Of a stretch of 64,000 nucleotides of DNA, positions 30,113 to 40,305 are shown one piece after another. How positions within the stretch are numbered: position 1 is the first letter of the stretch; every line of letters begins with the position of its first letter. The position numbers were made by a program, and so were the translations under genes. The notes under the pieces are model-generated. The model saw nothing but the letters and a program-made list of their open reading frames with translations. It did not search any database and was not told the DNA's origin. The stretch comes from Zygotorulaspora mrakii (Eukaryota > Ascomycota > Saccharomycetes > Saccharomycetales > Saccharomycetaceae): contig NC_050720.1 in NCBI RefSeq assembly GCF_013402915.1, positions 1,116,001 through 1,180,000 of the forward strand. Reading direction: 5' to 3'.

Positions 30113-30160
30113 ATGCTAAAATGCTAAAATGCTGAAGTGCTAAAATGCTAAAATGCTAAT
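30113..30160. repeat. six tandem 8-bp repeats overlapping the CDC6 stop codon
   Basis: The unit ATGCTAAA occurs six times with three single-base variants, from 30113 to 30160. The last copy contains the CDC6 stop (TAG, coded by CTA at 30156-30158). The array lies in the convergent BPH1/CDC6 3' region and would be within the CDC6 3' UTR. Confidence 0.9.
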
Positions 30161-31784
30161 TTAAGATAAGGTTTTTCAATAACTCAATCTTGCTGATCTC
30201 ATCTTCAAATTCCTTCGTGTCTACCGATGATTTGATGAGTTTGGTTAAATGTCTAGTCTTTCCCTGAGATTTGCCCTGAAAGATAGTAGCAACCCCACAA
30301 GTCTCCAATGCGTTACAAATTTCTAAGAATTCATTTCTCTTCAAAGGGCTCAAAGAATCTCTTTTCTTCATTAAGTTGACGTAGTAATCATAAGTGTCGT
30401 CAAGTGAACAGTGAGATTGGAAAATATCCAGTTTTTCTCTATGAACTATGGCACATAGCACCATTTTCTGCTGCATGTTCAACTTACTGATACGCGATCT
30501 AGTTGAAGAGTTATTCATGAATTGTGCAAAAACTTTTGCTACATGTGGTAAGCCAACCTGGACCAAATTTTGGTCTGAGTCCTCACAAGGTAAGTATTTT
30601 GAAGGATTGATCTTAGAGGCAACCATTTGTAGTTCAACTATCTCTATGCTACTTCTCAAAACATCGAAAAGTTTCCGTAAATCACCTGTATTACCGGAAC
30701 ACTTTTTTGCTGCAAATTTGATTGCCATTGGTTTGAATATACAATCGGCTTGATCATCTGAGCCCTGTAAACGATTCATAATGATTTCAAACATTTCTTC
30801 TGAGGTATAAGGATTGAAGACTATCGTCTTCGGTAGAAGGTCCTGTCTCAAATTTAGGCGAGAGAGGAATCTGTCCTTCATATCCAAACTATTTGCAATA
30901 CCAATTAAAGCTAATCTGATAGTTGGTAACTTAGCTAACAGAAACAGTTCGAAGATCACTCTAGTTGACTGAGTATCATTGTAGGAAGAATTGACTAGTT
31001 TATCCATCTCATCTAATATAACAACAAAAGTGGTCGTCTTGCTGTAACTCTCCATGAATTCCTGCAAATCTGTCATTGTCTTCACGGGTCTTCCTGAGCC
31101 AGTTTTTACAGCCAATGAGTCATAAATTTTAGTAAAGATTGTTGTTGGATCATTGATTGCAATACAATTAATTGATGCAATTGAAACAGATTCTACACTG
31201 CAATCTACTGTTTCATAGTACGAAGTATTCTTGAGTCCATCGGCCAATGCCTCAGCAGGTTTCTTGATAGAGGAAGCAGTCAATGATGGTAACACAACTG
31301 GTAAAAATTTGTTGCGGATTATTGATTCAACCTGAGCTGTCTTACCAGTTCCTGGTGGACCGGTTAGATATAGCGAGCTGCTCACGTGACCGCCGATGTG
31401 TTCATTCAAAAACTCCATTATTTCATCATATTGCTTTCTTCTAGTTGTCAACGAGCCATCCGGTTGCGCAATCACACGGGAGGATCTCTGTAAAAGTGTC
31501 TTGGTTTTGCTATAGATTGACTCTTTACCAAATACCAGTTTCTGCGGTGACGAAGATGGCGTCAGCAAAAACTCTCGTGTCTTGGCTCTCTTCTTGCAGC
31601 TGCCAAACTCTAACTTCCGACCTGTTCCGGGAGGTGTCAGCAGACCACCATCAAGTACTGATCTCTTGGCCTTTTCGGGCGTTGTAGGTACTGGCACTGC
31701 CATACTCAACCCGCCGACGTCGCTCATCTCAACTGTGCGCTTTCTACTCCTCAGAACTCTCTCACTGCGAATAGCACTACTCAT
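30156..31784 (-). CDS. CDC6: replication licensing AAA+ ATPase Cdc6 (542 aa)
   Basis: Loads the MCM helicase on origins together with ORC and Cdt1. ATG 31784. The N-terminal 100 residues are basic and disordered, with full CDK sites TPEK (35-38) and SPQK (79-82) and further TP sites, consistent with CDK-driven turnover. The AAA+ core has Walker A GPPGTGKT (142-149), Walker B LDEMD (257-261) and a sensor-1 region (ALIGIANSLD). A C-terminal winged-helix region follows. Length is near S. cerevisiae Cdc6 (513 aa). It is convergent with BPH1 and divergent from SNT1. This places YJL194W between YCR032W and YCR033W, as expected before duplication. Confidence 0.95.
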   Translation of the reverse strand: MSSAIRSERVLRSRKRTVEMSDVGGLSMAVPVPTTPEKAKRSVLDGGLLTPPGTGRKLEFGSCKKRAKTREFLLTPSSSPQKLVFGKESIYSKTKTLLQRSSRVIAQPDGSLTTRRKQYDEIMEFLNEHIGGHVSSSLYLTGPPGTGKTAQVESIIRNKFLPVVLPSLTASSIKKPAEALADGLKNTSYYETVDCSVESVSIASINCIAINDPTTIFTKIYDSLAVKTGSGRPVKTMTDLQEFMESYSKTTTFVVILDEMDKLVNSSYNDTQSTRVIFELFLLAKLPTIRLALIGIANSLDMKDRFLSRLNLRQDLLPKTIVFNPYTSEEMFEIIMNRLQGSDDQADCIFKPMAIKFAAKKCSGNTGDLRKLFDVLRSSIEIVELQMVASKINPSKYLPCEDSDQNLVQVGLPHVAKVFAQFMNNSSTRSRISKLNMQQKMVLCAIVHREKLDIFQSHCSLDDTYDYYVNLMKKRDSLSPLKRNEFLEICNALETCGVATIFQGKSQGKTRHLTKLIKSSVDTKEFEDEISKIELLKNLILN

Positions 31785-32772
31785 TTTGGAATTAACTCTT
31801 CTAGTTCTATCACAAAAATCTCCTGTCGATGCTCAGTAGTGGTCAGCAAAAGGAACCAGATCAGAATTCTGTTTTATATACCTTTAACATTTACGCGTTT
31901 TTTTTTTTTCATATCGTTTTCTGGACGTGTCGCGAAAGCCAGCCTTTTTACCTTGCATCTTGGTAATAGCTGTCTGCATGCACTTTGGCACAAACAATTT
32001 CCTGATGTGGTATTGAGATTGATTCGTGCCCTGTTGCTCCTGCTGCACAAGTCGCGAAATTCATCGGTCCACTACTGTCACCTGTGTCAAGGTCATCTTG
32101 CCTTACTTCTGATGTCCAAACTGTCGCGAAAGTTAGACCCACGCAAATAGTCCTTGTTTAGGCACTCGGTGTAGGCACTCGGTATCAAAACATGGGTCCC
32201 ATATTCCTACATTAGCGTTCAAATACGTAAGGTGCCCTAAACGCACCTCAGACAGCAGTAAGAGTTGCGATAACTGCAAGAACCGCAACAACTTCAATAA
32301 ACGGCCACAATTGTATGGATGGAACCCCTCGCGATACCGCGAAGGGCGTGAGCACGTCACATATTGAATATAAGGTGTAGATGAGTGTGTGTGACACGCA
32401 TAAGCACAGAGAACATACACTGACGCCCTTAAACAGGATTAATCCCCATTAATTAGCATCTACTATCTGCCGAATAACTACAAGTCACGTACTACGGGAA
32501 TATTCAAAATCCTCGCTTTGCAAGCTGAGAAGTGAAACATGAAAGAAGAGAAAACAAATTACATTTTGATTTTAACGAGAAGGGAGGTAGGAATAGTATT
32601 CGGTGTTGGGCAGTTGTGTGGTTGCAATAAAGGCAGATTTTATTTAGAAGCAGGACTTCTAATTGTATGAGTGTATTTCTTTGTTGGCGATTAGAGAAAA
32701 GTTCAATAAGAAGAATCAATTTAGCTCGTGTTAGTCAACACAAATCACAGGCTTGCAAAGGATCTTGGAAAA
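31785..32772. other. divergent CDC6/SNT1 intergenic
   Basis: This is a 988-base promoter region. It carries the MCB and repeated TCGCGAAA sites described separately, a short direct repeat of AGGCACTCGGT near 32160-32185, and a small palindromic TCGCGATACCGCGA at about 32329-32342. Open frames here lack coding character. Confidence 0.5.
31893..32131. promoter_or_regulatory. MBF/SBF-type sites upstream of CDC6
   Basis: An exact MCB box ACGCGT is at 31893-31898, about 110 bases before the CDC6 ATG. TCGCGAAA occurs three times, at 31930-31937, 32052-32059 and 32124-32131, and a further CGCGAAG lies at 32338-32344. These match the CRCGAAA core of SBF/MBF targets. G1/S control of CDC6 is known in yeast, so the sites fit the gene. 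Confidence 0.6.
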
Positions 32773-35700
32773 ATGTCGCATCCTCCCCCAACCTCGCATA
32801 GAATGGGTGACAAGAAGCGGTATCATTATTCCAATAATCCCAACAGTGCGGTGAGGCATGGGCATTCTGTATTCGGCAAGAAGAGTTATGGCGGTTTGAG
32901 CTCTGGTAACGGAAGTGCGGGAGAGCTATCTGCACCGGGAAGCGGCATAAGCAGCAGTGTGTCCAGTGCGCAACAGTCGCGATACGATCCTAGCTCACCG
33001 AAAAGAGTGCCCAGCAGCGGCAGAAGTCGATATAATCCTGATGTAGAGGTGGCTCCGCAGGCTCTAGCGTCATCGGTTCCAAATTTTGTTGTAAAGAAAA
33101 GAAGTTCTTTGGGCAATATAGATAATAGTGGTTCCGTCAATGGTGCGGCAGGTGCTGCTGGTCTCGTTGGTGCAGGGAGAGCAAGTAGTGTAAGCGGCCT
33201 TAACGGTTCCGCAAGCGTTGGTGGTTCGAGATACTCCGGCAGCAGGTATAATCCTGGACAAACAACCCAAAATTCTAGCAGTCATTTGGCAAGAACTAGC
33301 GTGGTGCAAGCAAATGCGGTGTCAGGTGCTAAGGTACCCGTTGGTCATTACAACAATGTGAATAGGCAAACGCGACCTAGGTCTATGGATCAATTTGGAA
33401 AGGATACACCTTACCATTATCAAAATGTCAATTCCAGTCAATCAGGACTATTGAACAATGCAAGTCCAAGTAGTGCTACAGGATATTATTCAAGAACGAA
33501 TAAATGGAGATCAAATAGTGGATCTTCCAAACTAGACTACGATATTCATAATCCGAATTTAACACAATCGACAAGACCGTCTTTCTGGAACTCCCAGTTG
33601 CCAGCTAATAAATTTTCGGTCGAAAATCGACGATTTAAAGGTTCTTCTGTGTCCCCCACCTCTGGAAGTGAGAACACACCGGCCAGATATGAAAATTCAG
33701 TACAGAATGCTGATAATAATCGAAATTCAAGCAAAGAAAGCAGTTTAGAAATTAGGGTGGAAGAAAAAGACGCTGATGTAATTAAGAATTCAAATCCTCA
33801 TTCTCTTGGATCTAGTTTGATCAATTCAGTACCACAAACAACAAGAAAAGTAGAGGAGGAACACGCATCAGGTCATAAAAACGTTGATGTGGATAAACAA
33901 AATATAATTGAGACATTGAAAGTTAACAGTGAAATAGAGAAAAACACACCCAAAAATCATGAATATTCGGTAAAGTTCGGTCGAAATGTACCAAAGAAAC
34001 AAGAACGTGAGCAGCCAATTATTGACAAAGAAATCTATTCACAAAAAAAGAAGGATATAGAGATTAAAGAGGACAAAGATAATAAGGAAAGGAAAGAGTT
34101 TATAGAGGAGAAAGAGATTGAGGACAAGAAAGAGATTGAGGACAAGAAAGAGATTGAAGGCAAGAAAGAGATTGAAGACAAGAAAGAGATTGAGGACAAG
34201 AAAGAGATTGAAGACAAGAAAGAGATTGAGGACAAGAAAAAGATTGAGGACAAGAAAGAGATTGAGGACAAGAAAAAGAGTGAGGCCAAGGAAAATAGTG
34301 AGAAATATGAGGGGAATGAGAAGCAAAAGGAGATCAAGGAGAAGAAGGAAAAAAAGGAGACTATGGCTGGATTGTGGTCATTCTCTCGGCCATCGAGTGA
34401 AGTTTCAAACGACATGGATATTTCTAGAAAAGCTGGAGATAAAGTAGAAGCAGAATATAGTCCTCTTTTCAACAAAACAGTAAACTGGGGTTTTGAAGAC
34501 TATGAGTTTGTCTATGACCCAGTGATATTGAAGACGGATTTGAGCAAGATAAATGTAAATCCGGATCTTGTTGGATATTCAATCCCTTTGAAACCAATTG
34601 AAAAATGTATTTTTCCAATGACTAGAAATGAAACTCGGTTATGGGAGCTTAAAAATCAGAAGAGAAAAGACATTATTTGTGAACAAAAGTACCTTCTGAA
34701 GAATCCAATTAAATCATTAGGTTCTTATCCTTTTTTGAAAACAAATATGTTAATCTACAAGCAAGCTGTGAAACCGATTCTGATAAAGTCTATATCAAAA
34801 TTAAAAAGATATCAATATCTGAGGAAATTGCAATTAAAAAAACAATTAATCGAACTTGATTCCAATTGGCAACAGAAATGTTCAGAAATGGATGAAATAA
34901 GCAAAAATTTGAGGAAAAAGGAACCCAGTAAGATAAATGGAGAAAACGACAAAGAACAGCAAGGGCATACAGTAGATGGAAGTGATAATTTGAGGGAACG
35001 TAAAGCGTCTGGCTCTTCTAGAAGACGTAACAGAGCGGATTTTGTTGATGATGCGGAGATTGAAAACGTCCTTCTCCAGATTGACCCAGATTACAAACAT
35101 CATCAATCGGCTGCAGACATACCACCAATAATAATTAATCCTGTCGAGAAATACGGGAAAAAATTTAAAGATGTTAATAATCTTGTAACTGATAAGCAAA
35201 GTTGGGCTTCAAGAATACTAAAAGATGGCGTGGATACATTCACCGAACATGAACACGAATTGTTTGTTGAAGGTTATTTAACATACCCAAAGAAATTTGG
35301 AAAAATTTCGTACTACATGGGCGGAATAAGGTCACCTGAAGAATGTGTTTTGCACTATTATAGAACGAAATCATCGACCAATTATAAAAGGTTACTTGCT
35401 GATAAAAATAAAAAAAGACAAAAAGGTGCAGTAGCTAAACGTCGGAGAAGGAAAGAGAAAAATGGAGATGTGGAGAATGAGGTTTTAATGAATGATGACC
35501 CTGAGAATACGCAGGAAGTTCGCACCAGTGAAAGAGCACAAGTTTCAGAAGCTCAAGAGGAAACAATAGAGACGAAGCCTCGAGAAATTGAGCCAAAACC
35601 TCCCAAAACCGATGAGAAGTTAACAAAGCAGGAGGCAAATGATAACGATAGCAAAAGCGATGATGCAAAAACATATGAGCATGTCGTGCAAAAACAAATG

Positions 35701-37344
35701 GAACAAATAGAAATCAAACTTCCCCAGCACGAGACTGAACCTGAGAGCGAAAAGCAGCATGAGCTAGAAGCTGCTAAGAATGTGGAGCTGAGTGATGTTT
35801 GTGTAGGAGAGACAACAGCACAAGCAAAGTTTGAGGAGACTGTGCAGAGCAATGCAAATATTAATTATAGTGTGCCATGCGACTCTTCTGAGAGTCTCGA
35901 GACTTCATCGAAGAAGAGGCCTCATGAACTTATTGAATATCGTAATGATACTCAACGTCCTATCGGAGAAGATGGCTTGCGCCCCACGGAAGCAGCTGAT
36001 CTGATAGGAGGTGATATTTTAATTGAAAGAAAACTTGTAGCAGCTGACGCGATGGATTTGGATCCGGAAAAATTTGATATGCAAGGTGATGAAGGTAGTT
36101 CTCAAAGAAAAAAGCAAAGACAAGGCGGTGAACATAAATCTAGCTATTGGAGTGTTAAAGAAGCAAATTTATTTCCAGAACTTTTGAAGACTTATGGCTC
36201 TCAATGGTCTCTTATATCTGAAAAGCTTGGCACGAAATCCACAACCATGGTGAGAAACTATTACCAAAGAAATGCAGCTCAACTTGGGTGGAAGTCTGTT
36301 GTTGAAGAAGCGGATTTTAAGAGAAATGTTACCAGTTCTGGCTCTGTTCAGCAATCACAAATATTGATACAAGCTGAGCAATCTCCTTTGAGTCCAATTT
36401 ATGCCGGTGTCCCTCCTCAGCAGCGACCAGCATTGGGTTTTTTTTCAAACTCATCATCCAGCAAAGAGAGATCGTCTTCACAGAATCTGAGAGAAACTAC
36501 ACCTCAACCTTTTGCTTCCGATTCAAACAAAGAACTTTTCTCTCAGACTACTACCCCAGTTAGTACTTTGCCACGACCTAGGTTACCTTCTATCCATTTG
36601 CCAAGTACGGAAAGCGGTACCGGTCCTGTTAATACGGCAAACACACAATCCCATTTATTGGAAGTTGCAGGTTCAAAATTCCACGAACTGTATTCCGCAA
36701 CCCCTCCCTCTACACACGCTCTACTACCAAAGATAGACAGATCAACTAACGTCAAGTCACCATCAGATGGGTTGTTTTCAAACGTTGATATGCACAGAAT
36801 AACGAACTCTTCCCTGCTCACCATTTTAAATGATGATGAAAAATCGAACGTTCCACCAGCAAGCGATTCAACGGATCGGGAAACTTCTACAAACATAGGA
36901 AAGGTGAAGGGATCAGGCTCAATCATAAGTAGCACTGTTCAAGAATTACAGCCGGTAAATCCTCACTCAGCCACCGGAAGACCTGCCTCACTATCACTGT
37001 TGTTGAATCCCGAGAATGACAGACCATCTCAAACTTCTTTTAATCATATTGCACTGAAGGCCTCACCAGCTATCCCCCAGAAGCAGAGTAATGTACGATC
37101 TGACCATTTTCCTCCAATCACAGCAACTCAGACACCAGCTGTGTCTCAACAGCAACGTGGTATCCAGCATTTGGCTGAACTGGCCCCGCCATCAGCACTA
37201 CCAAATATCAACTTCGCTATGGATCCATTGGGAGCTTTGGCGGCCATCGCCTCGGAAACTCTTATGCCTCAAACTCATACTAGGACAAGCTCTAATGGAA
37301 GTAATGCTAACGAAACATGTAAGTTACCTCATAAATCTGTGTAA
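32773..37344 (+). CDS. SNT1: Snt1, SANT-domain subunit of the Set3 histone deacetylase complex (1523 aa)
   Basis: Chromatin scaffold of Set3C, related to metazoan NCoR/SMRT. The start is ATG 32773 (MSHPPPTSHRMGDKKRY); an upstream GTG at 32728 is rejected. The N-terminal third is Ser/Gly/Asn-rich. A highly charged repeat lies at residues 447-506. A conserved block follows at about residues 560-720 (NKTVNWGFEDYEFVYDP onward). The first SANT domain is near 810-880 (FTEHEHELFVEGYLTYPKKFG). The second SANT/Myb domain is near 1120-1180 (YWSVKEANLFPELLKTYG). The C-terminus is Ser/Pro-rich. It is longer than S. cerevisiae Snt1 (1226 aa), mainly through low-complexity regions. BPH1-SNT1 order matches YCR032W/YCR033W with CDC6 inserted. 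Confidence 0.93.
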   Translation: MSHPPPTSHRMGDKKRYHYSNNPNSAVRHGHSVFGKKSYGGLSSGNGSAGELSAPGSGISSSVSSAQQSRYDPSSPKRVPSSGRSRYNPDVEVAPQALASSVPNFVVKKRSSLGNIDNSGSVNGAAGAAGLVGAGRASSVSGLNGSASVGGSRYSGSRYNPGQTTQNSSSHLARTSVVQANAVSGAKVPVGHYNNVNRQTRPRSMDQFGKDTPYHYQNVNSSQSGLLNNASPSSATGYYSRTNKWRSNSGSSKLDYDIHNPNLTQSTRPSFWNSQLPANKFSVENRRFKGSSVSPTSGSENTPARYENSVQNADNNRNSSKESSLEIRVEEKDADVIKNSNPHSLGSSLINSVPQTTRKVEEEHASGHKNVDVDKQNIIETLKVNSEIEKNTPKNHEYSVKFGRNVPKKQEREQPIIDKEIYSQKKKDIEIKEDKDNKERKEFIEEKEIEDKKEIEDKKEIEGKKEIEDKKEIEDKKEIEDKKEIEDKKKIEDKKEIEDKKKSEAKENSEKYEGNEKQKEIKEKKEKKETMAGLWSFSRPSSEVSNDMDISRKAGDKVEAEYSPLFNKTVNWGFEDYEFVYDPVILKTDLSKINVNPDLVGYSIPLKPIEKCIFPMTRNETRLWELKNQKRKDIICEQKYLLKNPIKSLGSYPFLKTNMLIYKQAVKPILIKSISKLKRYQYLRKLQLKKQLIELDSNWQQKCSEMDEISKNLRKKEPSKINGENDKEQQGHTVDGSDNLRERKASGSSRRRNRADFVDDAEIENVLLQIDPDYKHHQSAADIPPIIINPVEKYGKKFKDVNNLVTDKQSWASRILKDGVDTFTEHEHELFVEGYLTYPKKFGKISYYMGGIRSPEECVLHYYRTKSSTNYKRLLADKNKKRQKGAVAKRRRRKEKNGDVENEVLMNDDPENTQEVRTSERAQVSEAQEETIETKPREIEPKPPKTDEKLTKQEANDNDSKSDDAKTYEHVVQKQMEQIEIKLPQHETEPESEKQHELEAAKNVELSDVCVGETTAQAKFEETVQSNANINYSVPCDSSESLETSSKKRPHELIEYRNDTQRPIGEDGLRPTEAADLIGGDILIERKLVAADAMDLDPEKFDMQGDEGSSQRKKQRQGGEHKSSYWSVKEANLFPELLKTYGSQWSLISEKLGTKSTTMVRNYYQRNAAQLGWKSVVEEADFKRNVTSSGSVQQSQILIQAEQSPLSPIYAGVPPQQRPALGFFSNSSSSKERSSSQNLRETTPQPFASDSNKELFSQTTTPVSTLPRPRLPSIHLPSTESGTGPVNTANTQSHLLEVAGSKFHELYSATPPSTHALLPKIDRSTNVKSPSDGLFSNVDMHRITNSSLLTILNDDEKSNVPPASDSTDRETSTNIGKVKGSGSIISSTVQELQPVNPHSATGRPASLSLLLNPENDRPSQTSFNHIALKASPAIPQKQSNVRSDHFPPITATQTPAVSQQQRGIQHLAELAPPSALPNINFAMDPLGALAAIASETLMPQTHTRTSSNGSNANETCKLPHKSV
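34111..34290 (+). repeat. ten 18-bp repeats inside SNT1 (KEIEDK units)
   Basis: Ten consecutive copies of an 18-base unit encode KEIEDK with minor changes (KEIEGK, KKIEDK, KKSEAK at the end). The units stay in frame. The peptide is highly charged and probably forms a single alpha-helix. Copy number is likely to vary between strains. Confidence 0.9.
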
Positions 37345-37596
37345 ATATGTACTATTTTGACTATTATATTTAATATTTTTAGTCACGTTACCCTGAACCC
37401 ATCAATATAATTGGTGAAAAAAATAAAATTTCAACTGAATCCGAGCGTTAGCGAATTCCAAGTTTTAAAATGTGATACACAAAGAAGTACAAATATTGGC
37501 ATTTGAGATCCATCATTGGCATTGAGTGACGTTTTAGGCAGCTCCTTCTGTTACATCAGTTGCGGATAGTAACTCTCAAGCGTTACATCTCCAAAC

Positions 37597-40305
37597 ATGA
37601 GGGATCATCCTCATTCTCGATCATGCAATAGCGATCAACCAGTTGCGTTTGCAAAAAAACATCGGTTCAAGGATACACTGGCACTTTTTATTGTCTTCCT
37701 CAGCTTCAATCATTTTGCATCACTTTGCTTATTGGTATCATTTGTGATTGCCACCAGATTCACGAACTTCTTAGCCTCAAGCTTTATCACGATATTTCTG
37801 TCGAAGAAACCATCACCAGCAATGACTGAAGTGACTCACATAAAGCCATTAGATGATGCAACACTAAGTAAAACAACAAACGGTAAGAAATCAGTAGATT
37901 CTGTATCCAGAGCGAGCAATAAAAGTTCACACTTTTCATATTCGATATTGTTTATCGAAATAATTACAGCAACCATATTAAAGCTATACGGTGAAGAGTA
38001 TTTCATAAGTCCTATTGAGAAATTAGCGCTTTCTATTTTAGCTTCGTCGATGATTAACGATCCGAGTGATATCTTGAGTTATGCGACATCGTGCTCTGTA
38101 TTGTACGCGGTAACGTTGAATGCATGTCAGCGATTACGCTCCTTTCACGATATTAATACACTGCTCATGAATTATGATCTCAATAGTCATTTTAATATAC
38201 CAAAAAATGTGACAACGTTTTTTGGGAGATTTTGTTTTCATACAGGTGGATTGGTTTTTTTTCAGTGGATAGACAAATATGTGCAACATCTTCTTTATTA
38301 CATTTCATTTCATATTGTAATTTTTCAATTTACACAAGGCTTTTTACATCCAAGTCATCATCATGTGGATAAAGCAAAACCCAACAAAAAAGTAGCAACG
38401 CCGCTTAAAAATGATGCGAGCCGTATTGCAGGTCATAGAATTGTATCTAATGGTGCACCGAAATCTTCTGTACATTCAGCTGTTGCCACTCAACCTCAAC
38501 AGCATTCAAATCAAGCCCCGACTGATAAATTGTCACAAAATAATTATGAAAATACTCCTAATAATCAGACGTCATCATCGAATTCAAATTCGACTTCTAA
38601 TGTTCAAAATTTCCCACCTCAGTTGAACTTGAAGAGACCAAACGAGAATTGTAACGATTTACCATTTTTTGCAGCTATAGTGAAAGAGTTTGAGTGCTTC
38701 GAACCATCCGTAATTTCGGCAGCCGCTAGTAATTCATTGACTGTTACTACAAATGTCACTGTACCCTTCAGTGCGAATCCAATCGAAAACGACAATACCA
38801 CTGAAGTGAGCTATACGAACCAGTTTTATGAAATAAAAGTTGATTTTGAACATGAAAATAAGGCAAGGGATTTAACATTGGATGTTACCGTAACAAGCAA
38901 TCTTGAAAATTTTATTCGTCATCTTTTCAAAAGGAAAAACCAGCATTTAATTCCACCACTATGGTCAATTGTTGTTACACTGAAGACAACAAATTTTGAA
39001 AAGAAATACTTGCAGAAAGAAAATAAGGATATCGCTTTAGGAAACGATCTTTCGACATCGAGTTCCGCAACAGGATCTGTTGAAAATGAGAATTCCGATA
39101 ATACTATATCACCAACAAACTCAAATTTAAGTCAGACTAACGCAAATAATGATGAAGTTACCCAAAGTGTCTTTAATAATCTACAAGCTACTGGCACTAT
39201 GGCACTGATTGCTAAAACAGCATTTGATGATTACGCTCAGTTGCATTTAGTATCAACAAGAGATAATATCTTTAAGAGAGACGACAAGGATTATAAGGTT
39301 TGCATTGTTGAAATATGCTGTAATTCGATTACTTTCCACATTGAAAACTTACATGAGGGTGAATTAATTGTTTTAGTGAATGGGGTTATTTGGTCTGAAG
39401 TATCCTGTGCTTTGATTCTCGATTGTGAAGATGAGGAGCTTGTAGTCGTAGGTGGCCTGGTACCATCCTGCTCGTATGATATTCAATTTATCAATAGAAT
39501 AAGTCATACAGAAGACTATTTGATAAGTGATCTCATGGTTAGAACTTTAGGAAGTCATAAAAACAACACAGAGAAATTTGAGAAATTCGAGAATATTGAT
39601 TTTAGTTTCCCATCATACTACCATAGAAAGTTCTTATCACCTTTGTTAACTTTGAAACATTCAGTTCTGACAACTAATACTAATTTAGCGGAAGGTCGTG
39701 CCAAATTGAAAAAGAGCAAAAGAGAAATCAGCAAGAAATTAAGCTCTTTGAGACAAGATATTGACCACTTTAAAGCGAAGATTTCACAAAATGCTTCCAA
39801 TGATGAAAAAAATGCTTCCAAAGTTGATAGTTTGAAGCTTGCTGTTCAACAAAGTGAATCAACTATAGCTAAGTTGGAACAGGAATTGAAGAAATCTATT
39901 GACAAAGAGGTCAACCTAGAGGAAATATATCTGAAGAAAAAGGATCTGCATTTAAAGCAAACTATGGAATATAGCAAGAATAAAGAATCCCTGGAACACG
40001 AGGTGAACATGGCAAAGACAAAAATTAACCGACTGCAGCAAGAATTTAGTCAGCTGAGCAGTAAGAAAGAAAAATTGGTTCTACGTCAGGAAAAATTACA
40101 AAGAGAAGTTAATCATAATACTGAAGAGTTTGAAAATTTTAGGAATCTTCTTGTTCAGAAAAGAGAGAGAGACAGATCTAAGAGACAGGATTTAAGAGCT
40201 CGTGAACTTAATGAGCTCGAATTGAGCATTAAGGGCCTAGAACAGGATATTAGCCGCTTGGAGGGTGAAAACGGCAGTATGCATAAAATAGTACATGGTT
40301 TTTAG
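37597..40305 (+). CDS. NNF2: Nnf2-like membrane/coiled-coil protein (902 aa)
   Basis: Its role is poorly understood; S. cerevisiae Nnf2 interacts with nuclear and chromosome-segregation factors. ATG 37597. Hydrophobic segments occur near residues 30-65 and again around 105-240, which suggests several membrane spans. Polar Asn/Ser-rich linkers follow, then a predicted globular middle. A long coiled coil runs from about residue 695 to the end (rich in KKSKREISKKLSSLRQDI-like heptads). Length is near S. cerevisiae Nnf2 (936 aa). The identification is supported by the adjacent UTP22, matching YGR089W/YGR090W. It is the first gene after the change of synteny block. Confidence 0.85.
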   Translation: MRDHPHSRSCNSDQPVAFAKKHRFKDTLALFIVFLSFNHFASLCLLVSFVIATRFTNFLASSFITIFLSKKPSPAMTEVTHIKPLDDATLSKTTNGKKSVDSVSRASNKSSHFSYSILFIEIITATILKLYGEEYFISPIEKLALSILASSMINDPSDILSYATSCSVLYAVTLNACQRLRSFHDINTLLMNYDLNSHFNIPKNVTTFFGRFCFHTGGLVFFQWIDKYVQHLLYYISFHIVIFQFTQGFLHPSHHHVDKAKPNKKVATPLKNDASRIAGHRIVSNGAPKSSVHSAVATQPQQHSNQAPTDKLSQNNYENTPNNQTSSSNSNSTSNVQNFPPQLNLKRPNENCNDLPFFAAIVKEFECFEPSVISAAASNSLTVTTNVTVPFSANPIENDNTTEVSYTNQFYEIKVDFEHENKARDLTLDVTVTSNLENFIRHLFKRKNQHLIPPLWSIVVTLKTTNFEKKYLQKENKDIALGNDLSTSSSATGSVENENSDNTISPTNSNLSQTNANNDEVTQSVFNNLQATGTMALIAKTAFDDYAQLHLVSTRDNIFKRDDKDYKVCIVEICCNSITFHIENLHEGELIVLVNGVIWSEVSCALILDCEDEELVVVGGLVPSCSYDIQFINRISHTEDYLISDLMVRTLGSHKNNTEKFEKFENIDFSFPSYYHRKFLSPLLTLKHSVLTTNTNLAEGRAKLKKSKREISKKLSSLRQDIDHFKAKISQNASNDEKNASKVDSLKLAVQQSESTIAKLEQELKKSIDKEVNLEEIYLKKKDLHLKQTMEYSKNKESLEHEVNMAKTKINRLQQEFSQLSSKKEKLVLRQEKLQREVNHNTEEFENFRNLLVQKRERDRSKRQDLRARELNELELSIKGLEQDISRLEGENGSMHKIVHGF

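Noticed and set aside
34035..34475. Minus-strand and other-frame long open frames over the SNT1 repeat
   Set aside because: Low-complexity antisense shadows of the 18-bp repeat.
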